Positions 1-6,356 of a DNA stretch of 7,413 nt are shown in pieces (the stretch's first letter is position 1; each line of letters begins with the position of its first letter). The notes under the pieces are model-generated. The model saw only the letters and a list, made by a program, of their open reading frames with translations, was not told the DNA's origin and did not search any database. Position numbers and translations under genes: made by a program. The stretch spans positions 1 through 7,413 of the forward strand of contig JACMMN010000073.1 in the NCBI GenBank assembly GCA_014379075.1, in the 5' to 3' direction. This DNA comes from Pyrinomonadaceae bacterium (GTDB taxonomy: Bacteria; Acidobacteriota; Blastocatellia; Pyrinomonadales; Pyrinomonadaceae).

Positions 1-1170
1 ACCGACAAAGACGCCGCCCGCAAAAAGGTGGTCGCGGTGGATACGATGCAAAAGCTCGGCACATGGAGCGATCTGATCCCCGAATCCGCGGAAACGCTCG
101 GCGGCGTCAATTTTATCAATGATCAGTTCGTGCTCAATTATCTGAAGGACGCCTACACCCAGATCCGCATTCACGATACAAAGGGCAAGCACGTCCGCGA
201 CGTAGCATTACCGGGAATCGGCTCTGCCGGCGGTTTCGGCGGCAAACGAAAGGAGAGCGAAACCTTCTATTCGTATTCCAGCTACAACGCTCCGCCGACC
301 ATCTATCGCTACGACATGAAAACCGGTAAGAGCGAGCTTTTCCGGCAAGCCAAGGTCAAGTTCGATCCTTCCACGATCGAGGTCAAACAGCAGTTCTATT
401 CATCCAAAGACGGAACGAAGATCCCGATGTTCATCGTCCACAAAAAAGGCATCAAGCTCGACGGCAATAACCCGACGCTGCTGTACGGTTATGGCGGCTT
501 CAATATCTCGATGACACCCGGATTCTCCGTAGCGCGCCTGCCGTGGCTCGAAATGGGCGGAGTTTATGTGGTCGCGAACCTTCGCGGCGGTGCCGAATAC
601 GGCAAAACCTGGTGGGAAAACGGTGCAAAGCTCAAAAAGCAGAATGTCTTCGATGATTTCATCGCCGCCGGTGAATGGCTCATTGCCAATAAATACACGC
701 AGCCGTCCAAATTGGCCATCCAGGGCGGTTCGAACGGCGGCCTGCTTGTCGGAGCGGTACTGAACCAACGTCCAGACTTGTTCGGTGCAGCCTTACCCGC
801 AGTCGGCGTGATGGACATGGTCCGCTTCCCCAAATTCACCATCGGCTGGGCCTGGACCTCCGATTACGGTTCGCCCGACAACGCCGAGGAGTTCAAAGCT
901 CTCTACGCCTATTCCCCGCTGCACAACGTCAAACCCGGTACGAAGTACCCGGCGACGCTGGTAACGACCTCCGACCACGACGACCGCGTTTTCCCGGCCC
1001 ACAGCTTCAAATACGCCGCCGCATTACAAGCCGCCCAGTCCGGCACGGCCCCGGTCTTAATTAGAATCGAAACCAAAGCCGGTCACGGCGCCGGAAAACC
1101 CACAACCAAACAAATCCAGGAACAAGCCGACATCTACGGTTTCCTCGTTAAAAGTTTGGATGTGAAGTAG
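1..1170 (+). CDS. Prolyl oligopeptidase family serine peptidase (S9A), C-terminal part, 5' end outside window
   Basis: The frame is open from base 1, so the start lies upstream; 389 residues are visible, a little over half of a typical S9A enzyme of about 700. Family members cleave short peptides after proline. The first 130 or so residues look like the end of the beta-propeller; the alpha/beta-hydrolase domain follows. Visible landmarks, numbered from base 1: the YGYGGF oxyanion segment at 162-167, GGAEYG shortly after, the nucleophile Ser244 in GGSNGG, Trp285 in the WAWTSDYG segment (matching the proline-stacking Trp of pig PREP), Asp327 in DHDDRV with Arg329 after it (matching the substrate-binding Arg), and His362 in GHGAGK. 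The full Ser-Asp-His triad is therefore present and the enzyme looks active. Whether it has a signal peptide cannot be seen. It ends at TAG 1168-1170, convergent with the PBP gene. Oligopeptidase B is a less likely alternative, because the HAWTSDYG-like and DHDDRV motifs match prolyl oligopeptidase. Confidence 0.95.
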   Translation, partial: TDKDAARKKVVAVDTMQKLGTWSDLIPESAETLGGVNFINDQFVLNYLKDAYTQIRIHDTKGKHVRDVALPGIGSAGGFGGKRKESETFYSYSSYNAPPTIYRYDMKTGKSELFRQAKVKFDPSTIEVKQQFYSSKDGTKIPMFIVHKKGIKLDGNNPTLLYGYGGFNISMTPGFSVARLPWLEMGGVYVVANLRGGAEYGKTWWENGAKLKKQNVFDDFIAAGEWLIANKYTQPSKLAIQGGSNGGLLVGAVLNQRPDLFGAALPAVGVMDMVRFPKFTIGWAWTSDYGSPDNAEEFKALYAYSPLHNVKPGTKYPATLVTTSDHDDRVFPAHSFKYAAALQAAQSGTAPVLIRIETKAGHGAGKPTTKQIQEQADIYGFLVKSLDVK

Positions 1171-1460
1171 TTCAGAGTTCACGCTTCACCACCTCTTTCG
1201 GTTATCGAAGAAGCACGCTGAAGCGTGAACTCAAAACGAAAATTCAGCAATGGGTTGATCGATCTCAGCCCAATGCTTTTTGTGTTGCTCTACAGCTGGA
1301 ATTCTAATTTTCAAATATCCATTCTTCGGCTGCGAATAATTTCCGCCGGCGATGTTTCCACATTAGACACAATGGATTCCGCCAGGCAATTCCAATTTGG
1401 ACGAAAAATACTGGGTACCGTTTTTGTGATACTGAGTTCCGTTTTACGATCCTCAAATCG
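1171..1460. other. Intergenic region between convergent genes, no convincing gene
   Basis: This 290-base gap separates the 3' ends of the peptidase gene (plus) and the PBP gene (minus). Its left 60 bases hold a strong inverted repeat, listed separately. The remainder, about 1235-1460, looks more AT-rich than the flanking genes. Short open frames cross it on both strands, but their translations show no family signature, no good ribosome binding site and no conserved-looking motif. I see no T-run directly after a GC-rich stem on either strand, so no classical intrinsic terminator can be assigned. A small repeated CAGTAT, read on the minus strand, sits at about 1408-1435. Confidence 0.6.
1175..1232. 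repeat. Perfect 14-bp inverted repeat with nested hairpins (possible REP-like element or terminator)
   Basis: The left arm 1175-1188 (GAGTTCACGCTTCA) is the exact reverse complement of the right arm 1219-1232 (TGAAGCGTGAACTC), with a 30-base loop between. Two smaller hairpins are nested here. TTCG 1197-1200 pairs with CGAA 1206-1209 around a 5-base loop. CACGCT 1214-1219 pairs with AGCGTG 1222-1227 around GA, competing with the long stem. The element starts five bases after the peptidase stop codon and lies between convergent genes, a place where terminators and REP/BIME-type palindromes usually sit. No U-tract follows the stem on either strand, so it is not a standard rho-independent terminator. 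The inverted repeat is seen directly; its function is inferred. Confidence 0.7.
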
Positions 1461-4286
1461 CTAATTCGGCGGTTTGGTGTGAAATTTGCAGAAATCACGC
1501 GGCTCGTCACCTTCGCGGAAGGATCTCAGTTCCTTTCTCGGACAGTTTCCGGTGGCGCGCACGCCGGAGATCGGGCAGAGCGATACGGTCGTAAAACCGG
1601 GGGCTACACCGGCGGGTGTGTCCGCTCCGGGTGAATGGCTCTCCTCCCAGGATTCCGTGATCGGTGTGGGTGACGGGGTAAGGCCGCCCGGTCGAATGGT
1701 CTCGATCCCCTCGTCTATTATCTCTTCATCGACCGGGATAAGTATTTTGTTTGGAACAGTTCCGCCAACGAACAATTCGATGCGGCGAAACTCGGGCGGC
1801 ACATCCGTTACGAATATCTGCTTGACCTCGGGTTCAAGCGATGGTTCCCACAGTTCGGCATCGGGATCGGCGGGAGTCTTCTTCGGCGTCGGCGAAGGGG
1901 TTGGTGTCGCCGCGACCTCAACAGGCTCGGACCCTTCGAACTCACGTATGAGCGAACCGTTTCGAATATCGATCTCGGCGCGTCGAATACCCGCCGGCAT
2001 TTGCCAATCGCCATTCCACTCGGGATGGATCTTGAGCGCGGCCTGCATAAAGTCTGCCCAGATCGGCATCGCCGAGTCCGACCCCTTCATTCCCAGATCG
2101 TCGCCGTCATCAAAACCTACATACACTACGCAGACGAGTTCCGGCGTGAAGCCGGCAAACCATCCGTCCCTCGAAGTCCCGGTTTTACCGGCGAACGCCG
2201 TCTTTCCAGCAACGTTCCTAAAACCCCAGCCCTGTGCCTGCGCCGCCGTGCCCCGGTTGATCACGTCCTTCATTATGTCGTCCATGATATAGGCGACATC
2301 GGCACGCAGGACGTTCTTCCTGTCGGCCTGCGGTGCCGCGATGGTGCGGCCGTCACCGGCAGTGACCTTCGTGATCGGCATCGGCAGCGTCCGGTCGCCG
2401 AGGTTGGCGAACATCGTATAGGCCGTCGCAACCTGAAGCGGAGTGGCTTCCGATGTTCCAAGCGCCATTGACGGGTATGCCCTGTCAACCTTCGGCATTC
2501 CAGCTTTATTAGCAAAATTCATAACTTTGCCAATATTGACCTGCATCCCCACATCGACCGTTATGACGTTTTTACTCTTCACAAGCGCATCTCGGAGCGT
2601 TACATCCGCATTCGAAAAAGTGTCGCCGTAATTGTTCGGAGAATAACTGTCCTGGCTAAAAGTAAATATCTTTTTCTCGTCCTTGAGAACGGTTGCCGCC
2701 GTAAACACCCGCGATGCCGTGTCGTATGCCGAATTCAAAGCGGCAGCGTAAACAAAAGGCTTGAAGACCGATCCGGGCTGTCGCTGAGCGTTCGTCGCAC
2801 GGTTGAACTGGTTCTCGTAGTAATCGCGTCCGCCGACCATCGCAACGATCTCTCCGGTTTTCGGCCGGATCGCAACCAGTGCTGCATTCAAATTGCCTTT
2901 TGCCTTTTTTGGAAAGAACTTATCGAGTTTTTCGAGCCGTTTGCTGACCATTTCATACGCGAGCTTTTGCAGATCGGGATCAATGGACGTGTAGACGCGT
3001 AAATGCTGCAGGGCTTCCGGATCGCTCACGATCTTGGGCAGCTCTTCTATCGCGTATTGAGAAAAATACGGCATTCCCTGGAGATCCTTCTTGCTGACGA
3101 TCGGGTTAAGTTCGAGTTTAACAGCCCGGCCCTCGGCAGACTGCTGCGCCGATATTTCACCGGTTTCCAGCATTGAATCGAGGATCTGATTGCGGCGTTC
3201 CGTCACTTTCTCCAGATTCTTATAAGGATTGTATCTATTAGGGCTCCTGATTATTCCGGCGAGAAAAGCAGCTTCCGGCAATGTCAACTGCGATACGTCC
3301 TTACCGAAATAGACGTTCGAAGCCTCGCCAACGCCGTATATCGAAACGCCCGATTGCTGTCCGAGGTAAATCTGATTGGCATAGAGCGTAAATATTTGCT
3401 CCTTCGTCAGCCGCGTTTCCACGATCACGGACATATATGCTTCAGTGACCTTTCTTTCGAGCGTAGGGTCGTTTGTCAGGAGCAGATTTTTAACAAGCTG
3501 CTGTGTGATCGATGAACCGCCTTGATTCGAAAGCGGTGAATCTTCCTGACTCTCATACCGCCGCCACAATGCCCTGGCAATACCGCGGAAATTCACGCCG
3601 TAGTGTTCAAAAAACGCCCGATCTTCGGTTACGGTGATCGCCTTTACAAGGTGCGGGGGCAGATCGTTGAACATTATGGTCTTGCGTCGTCCGTCACCTT
3701 CGGCGGCAATGGTGCTAAGCTGTTTTGGTTCCAGTTGCGAATCATCTGCTTCGAAACCGGTGTCCGTATCTAAAATTTTTGCTACGGTTTTGCCGTCCTT
3801 TGAGAAACTCACGGCCAAGGAATGAAAAGCTTTGGTTCCGTCCAAAATGCCTGTGATGCCGGGTTCGACGACGAGTTTCCCGTCTTCCAATGAGTATCGG
3901 CTTCTCGATGCATCCGCCCGGTTGTTTTTTTCGATATACCCGGCCGATTTCATATAGGCGATCAGTTCAGGCATCGAGATATTCTCACCCGCCCGAAGAG
4001 TTTTCGGAGCCGAATAAATGCCGGCTGAAGGCGTAAAGACTTCCCCGCTCAATAGCCGCCGGTCAATGCGGTCGGAAAATTCGAACCAATAATAAGTGAG
4101 CGTTAGAAATGTCCCAAGCAAAAGGAGGCAGGAAAGAGTTATAGTCCACGGATTGACGAACATTCGCGAAATGCGTCGAAATCGTGATTTAGGCGGCGCT
4201 TTATAGGCGGCGACGCGGCTCGATCGGCCCCAGCCTTTCGGCGGAAGTCTGGTTTTCCTGCTTTTAACTTCGATTTGTTGCGGCAT
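1461..4286 (-). CDS. Class A penicillin-binding protein, PBP1B-type (bifunctional transglycosylase/transpeptidase)
   Basis: This 941-residue protein polymerises lipid II into glycan strands and cross-links the peptides, anchored in the inner membrane facing the periplasm. A basic cytoplasmic tail (1-45) precedes one membrane segment (about 47-66). A UB2H-like region follows (about 82-175), the domain that contacts an outer-membrane lipoprotein activator in E. coli PBP1B. The GT51 domain has E221 in EDRAFFEHYG, GGSSITQQ (256-263), RKVTE (278-282, second Glu E282) and RSPNRYNP (347-354). The transpeptidase has SVFK (506-509, nucleophile S506), SKN (571-573) and KTGT (701-704), so both activities look intact. 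After about 765 comes a long extension with two Pro/Thr linkers (794-805, 870-875) and a tail with C904, C915 and C933. The ATG at 4284-4286 has no clear Shine-Dalgarno, but the basic-tail-then-membrane-segment topology fits this start. It diverges from the sugar-gene cluster. A symbol such as mrcB would be by domain layout only. Confidence 0.96.
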   Translation of the reverse strand: MPQQIEVKSRKTRLPPKGWGRSSRVAAYKAPPKSRFRRISRMFVNPWTITLSCLLLLGTFLTLTYYWFEFSDRIDRRLLSGEVFTPSAGIYSAPKTLRAGENISMPELIAYMKSAGYIEKNNRADASRSRYSLEDGKLVVEPGITGILDGTKAFHSLAVSFSKDGKTVAKILDTDTGFEADDSQLEPKQLSTIAAEGDGRRKTIMFNDLPPHLVKAITVTEDRAFFEHYGVNFRGIARALWRRYESQEDSPLSNQGGSSITQQLVKNLLLTNDPTLERKVTEAYMSVIVETRLTKEQIFTLYANQIYLGQQSGVSIYGVGEASNVYFGKDVSQLTLPEAAFLAGIIRSPNRYNPYKNLEKVTERRNQILDSMLETGEISAQQSAEGRAVKLELNPIVSKKDLQGMPYFSQYAIEELPKIVSDPEALQHLRVYTSIDPDLQKLAYEMVSKRLEKLDKFFPKKAKGNLNAALVAIRPKTGEIVAMVGGRDYYENQFNRATNAQRQPGSVFKPFVYAAALNSAYDTASRVFTAATVLKDEKKIFTFSQDSYSPNNYGDTFSNADVTLRDALVKSKNVITVDVGMQVNIGKVMNFANKAGMPKVDRAYPSMALGTSEATPLQVATAYTMFANLGDRTLPMPITKVTAGDGRTIAAPQADRKNVLRADVAYIMDDIMKDVINRGTAAQAQGWGFRNVAGKTAFAGKTGTSRDGWFAGFTPELVCVVYVGFDDGDDLGMKGSDSAMPIWADFMQAALKIHPEWNGDWQMPAGIRRAEIDIRNGSLIREFEGSEPVEVAATPTPSPTPKKTPADPDAELWEPSLEPEVKQIFVTDVPPEFRRIELFVGGTVPNKILIPVDEEIIDEGIETIRPGGLTPSPTPITESWEESHSPGADTPAGVAPGFTTVSLCPISGVRATGNCPRKELRSFREGDEPRDFCKFHTKPPN

Positions 4287-4331
4287 TTCTGTTTAAGGCT
4301 TTAGGATTAGTGAGATTTTCGTTTTTAGCAG

Positions 4332-4361
4332 TTGCCCTGTAAAATTCTATAGGGTTATACG
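4332..4361 (+). promoter_or_regulatory. Candidate promoter for the epimerase-waaF-gmhB set
   Basis: TTGCCC (4332-4337) and TATACG (4356-4361) each match the -35 and -10 consensus at 4 of 6 positions, with an 18-base spacer, and would give a leader of about 20 nt before the ATG at 4388. It overlaps the better minus-strand candidate, so the two polymerases could not bind together. No Shine-Dalgarno is visible ahead of 4388: the bases just upstream are all A/T (TTTATATAA). Confidence 0.3.
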
Positions 4362-4373
4362 TCATGATGTCTA
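4344..4373 (-). promoter_or_regulatory. Candidate sigma70-type promoter for the PBP gene
   Basis: Reading the minus strand, TAGACA (4373-4368) matches TTGACA at 5 of 6 positions, and TAGAAT (4349-4344) matches TATAAT at 5 of 6, with an 18-base spacer. A start about 7 bases downstream would give a leader of roughly 50 nt before the PBP ATG. The match is seen in the sequence; activity is inferred, and the consensus used is the E. coli one. Confidence 0.45.
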
Positions 4374-4387
4374 CCAAATTTATATAA

Positions 4388-5230
4388 ATGAAGATCCTTG
4401 TTACGGGCGGAAGCGGTTATCTGGGCACACACGTTCGCAAATATCTCGACGCCGACGATTTTTCCCGCCGGTCGGGCTTTGACCTGCTGGATTTGCAAAA
4501 TGTTCAAATAGTTGAGGAATATGACGTTGTTATTCATCTAGCTGCCCATCTCGACAAGTCTCCCGAAGCCGCCAACGAGGTGTTTTTGACGAATGTCGAA
4601 GGCACCGTTAATGCTCTCAAAAAAATGAGAAAAGACTCGGTGTTTATTTATGCATCGACAAAGGATGTCTATGGCCGGTTCGCGGATAACTACGACCTGG
4701 TCCCGGAATCTTGCCAAACACTCTATTCCGGTCAGACCGCCCTCGAGTGGTCAAAACTTATTGCTGAAAGATATGTTGAATATTACGCCAATCAAAATGG
4801 CTTCCGGTCCTGTATTTTCAGGCTCTCCACGGTTTATGCTCCGCTGACTGCAGGCAATTCGCCAAACTTTGTCGGCTATTATGCCGATGCGATAAATACT
4901 GGCGAGCGGATCAGGGTTTCCGCCAATCGAAAACCTAAACGCGATCTTTTGCATGTTGACGATTTCGCGTCGGCGTGTCAGGCATTTATCGATTCGGTAA
5001 TACGGCACGGATTGTACAATTTGGGCGGCGGGACGGAAAATGCTTTAAGCCTTGGAGATTTGATGGCTAAGCTTGAGGAGGTTTCCGGGCTGCAGGCGGT
5101 AATTGACAGAGAGGCGATGATGCCCGATCCCGTGCCGCATAATTATATTTCCGACTTGACCTTGATCACACAGGAATTGGAGTGGAAACCCACGATCGGC
5201 TTAGACGAAGGCTTGAAAACCTTATTTTAA
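4388..5230 (+). CDS. NAD-dependent epimerase/dehydratase-family protein (extended SDR), catalytic Tyr not in canonical place
   Basis: This 280-residue protein is an extended SDR of the kind that epimerises, dehydrates or reduces nucleotide sugars in the cytoplasm. The N-terminus has the Rossmann loop GGSGYLG (7-13, pattern GxxGxxG). Then come DVVIHLAAH (46-54), the strand ending in YASTKDVYG (88-96, carrying the usual Ser/Thr), the FRLSTVYAP segment (144-152) that in relatives lines the active site, and RDLLHVDDF (185-193). The C-terminal substrate domain is short but complete, with NLGGG (211-215) and an ELEWKPTIGLDEGL end (263-276). The oddity is the YxxxK motif: Lys is present (K123 in EWSKLIAE), but the residue four before it is Leu119, not Tyr. 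The nearest tyrosine upstream is Y113. It is the first gene of a likely operon, 58 bp ahead of waaF, which points to LPS or surface-glycan precursors. The exact substrate cannot be read from the sequence. HldD is unlikely, given the missing Tyr and overall divergence. Confidence 0.88.
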   Translation: MKILVTGGSGYLGTHVRKYLDADDFSRRSGFDLLDLQNVQIVEEYDVVIHLAAHLDKSPEAANEVFLTNVEGTVNALKKMRKDSVFIYASTKDVYGRFADNYDLVPESCQTLYSGQTALEWSKLIAERYVEYYANQNGFRSCIFRLSTVYAPLTAGNSPNFVGYYADAINTGERIRVSANRKPKRDLLHVDDFASACQAFIDSVIRHGLYNLGGGTENALSLGDLMAKLEEVSGLQAVIDREAMMPDPVPHNYISDLTLITQELEWKPTIGLDEGLKTLF

Positions 5231-5284
5231 TTGCTGAGATTAATAGGGTTTGTAAAATTCACAGAGGAAAATCGAACTTGAAGG
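5231..5284 (+). promoter_or_regulatory. Gap before waaF: weak internal promoter candidate and short-spaced ribosome binding site
   Basis: TTGCTG (5231-5236, 3 of 6 to consensus) and TAAAAT (5253-5258, 5 of 6) are 16 bases apart and could give waaF-gmhB some independent expression. A Shine-Dalgarno-like AGAGGA at 5263-5268 lies 20 nt before the waaF ATG, too far to serve it. The nearer GAAGG (5280-5284), 4 nt before the ATG, is the likely site. No in-frame ATG, GTG or TTG is placed to use AGAGGA. The promoter is tentative. Confidence 0.25.
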
Positions 5285-5288
5285 CCTA

Positions 5289-6356
5289 ATGAACTCCACC
5301 AGCTCCAAGAACTCAATAAACTCTATCGTTGTCCACGGTACAAATTGGGTCGGGGACGCGATAATGACAGTTCCGGCCTTGCGCGAACTGCGTCGGCTTT
5401 TTCCCGACGCAGCAATTTCATTGCTGACTCGATCATGGGCGGAAGGTATTTTTAGCAATGCTTCCTTTATTGATGAGATCATCGTGTTCAATCAAGGAAA
5501 ATCGCGTATAGGGAGCGTTTTTGATCAGTCGAAATACCTTCGCGATCTCAAATTCGACTTGGCCGTTTTGCTGCCCAACTCTTTCCGGTCGGCTCTGACG
5601 GCGAAGTTGGCCTTCATTCCGCGGCGGATAGGCTACAATAAGGACTTGCGTGGCCTGCTTCTGACCGATCCGATCGCTGTTCCCGAATGGAAAAATGGGC
5701 GGCATGAGGTTTTTTACTATTTGAATCTGGTTGCGGAGGTTGAAAAAAGGTTTCTCGGGACCGAAACCGTTCTGCTATCCGCACCGGACACGACCGTCGA
5801 AGTATCGGACGAAAGAAAAGTCGAGGCGCGAACGCGACTTGCGACAGCGGGCGCGGAAATGTCGAAAAACATAGTGGCACTCGGTGTCGGATCGACCAAT
5901 TCCCGCGCTAAACGCTGGCCCGCGAAACACTATGCCAGGCTTAATGATAGGCTGCAAAGCGAAATGAATGCCAGCGTCATACTCGTCGGCTCAAAGGCTG
6001 AGATTGACGTATCCAATGAAGTCGCGCGGCTTTCGAAAAGAAAACCACTGCTCCTAACCGGGACAACCGATATTGGACAGGCAGCCGCAATTCTCAGCGA
6101 AGTCGACCTGCTGATCTCAAACGACATGGGATTGGCACACCTTGCTCCAGCGGTTGGCACAAAAACACTTGTGATATTTGGGCCGACGAATTCGGATACG
6201 ACGCGTCCTTTTTCGCCGAATGCCGCGATCATCCGCGAGAATGTCGAATGTTCGCCCTGCATGCTGCGCGACTGTCCAATCGATCATCGCTGCATGACCC
6301 GCATATCGGCCGACGAAGTTTTTCGACTGGCGGTGCAAACTCTGACAAACGAATGA
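5289..6356 (+). CDS. waaF: ADP-heptose:LPS heptosyltransferase II (GT9 family)
   Basis: This 355-residue GT-B glycosyltransferase transfers a heptose from ADP-heptose onto the LPS inner core at the cytoplasmic face of the inner membrane. The N-terminal domain begins with TNWVGDAIMTVPALRELR (18-35), with the conserved acidic residue at D23. The C-terminal nucleotide-sugar domain shows GVGSTN (199-204) leading into KRWP (208-211), VILVGS (230-235), SNDMGLAHLAPAVGTKT (277-293, D279 and H284) and FGPT (297-300). A Cys-rich stretch CSPCMLRDCPIDHRC (321-335) has the spacing usual in WaaF proteins. Length matches the family (about 340-350). The first 12 residues are Asn/Ser-rich and extend before the usual beginning of the family; no alternative start codon lies between them and the core, so 5289 is kept. 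It has no membrane segment. Its ATGA overlap with gmhB indicates translational coupling in the heptose pathway. WaaC or another GT9 member is a less likely alternative. Confidence 0.93.
   Translation: MNSTSSKNSINSIVVHGTNWVGDAIMTVPALRELRRLFPDAAISLLTRSWAEGIFSNASFIDEIIVFNQGKSRIGSVFDQSKYLRDLKFDLAVLLPNSFRSALTAKLAFIPRRIGYNKDLRGLLLTDPIAVPEWKNGRHEVFYYLNLVAEVEKRFLGTETVLLSAPDTTVEVSDERKVEARTRLATAGAEMSKNIVALGVGSTNSRAKRWPAKHYARLNDRLQSEMNASVILVGSKAEIDVSNEVARLSKRKPLLLTGTTDIGQAAAILSEVDLLISNDMGLAHLAPAVGTKTLVIFGPTNSDTTRPFSPNAAIIRENVECSPCMLRDCPIDHRCMTRISADEVFRLAVQTLTNE

Noticed and set aside
1175..1232. Calling the inverted repeat a standard rho-independent terminator
   Set aside because: No T-run follows the stem on either strand and the 30-base loop is long; it is kept as a repeat of unknown role.
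1225..1464. Open frame of 79 codons on the plus strand in the convergent gap, GTG start inside the inverted repeat
   Set aside because: No ribosome site, no recognisable motif, and the start lies in the palindrome arm; it looks like chance coding in AT-rich spacer.
1304..1510. Open frame of 68 codons on the minus strand running from inside the PBP 3' end into the gap
   Set aside because: Out of frame with the PBP gene, overlaps its coding tail, and its translation shows no family signature.
1486..2292. Long plus-strand open frame (268 codons) opposite the PBP gene
   Set aside because: Antisense shadow of the PBP gene, which has all its catalytic motifs in order; the translation is rich in Ser/Pro/Gly with no domain.
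5240..5491. Minus-strand open frame opposite the start of waaF
   Set aside because: A shadow of waaF coding sequence; its IEF/LEL repeats simply mirror the AACTC-rich leader.
6248..6352. Extension of the gmhB frame upstream into waaF
   Set aside because: The extra 35 residues overlap the conserved Cys-rich end of waaF in another frame; the HAD motif sits at the normal distance from the 6353 start, which also gives the usual ATGA overlap.
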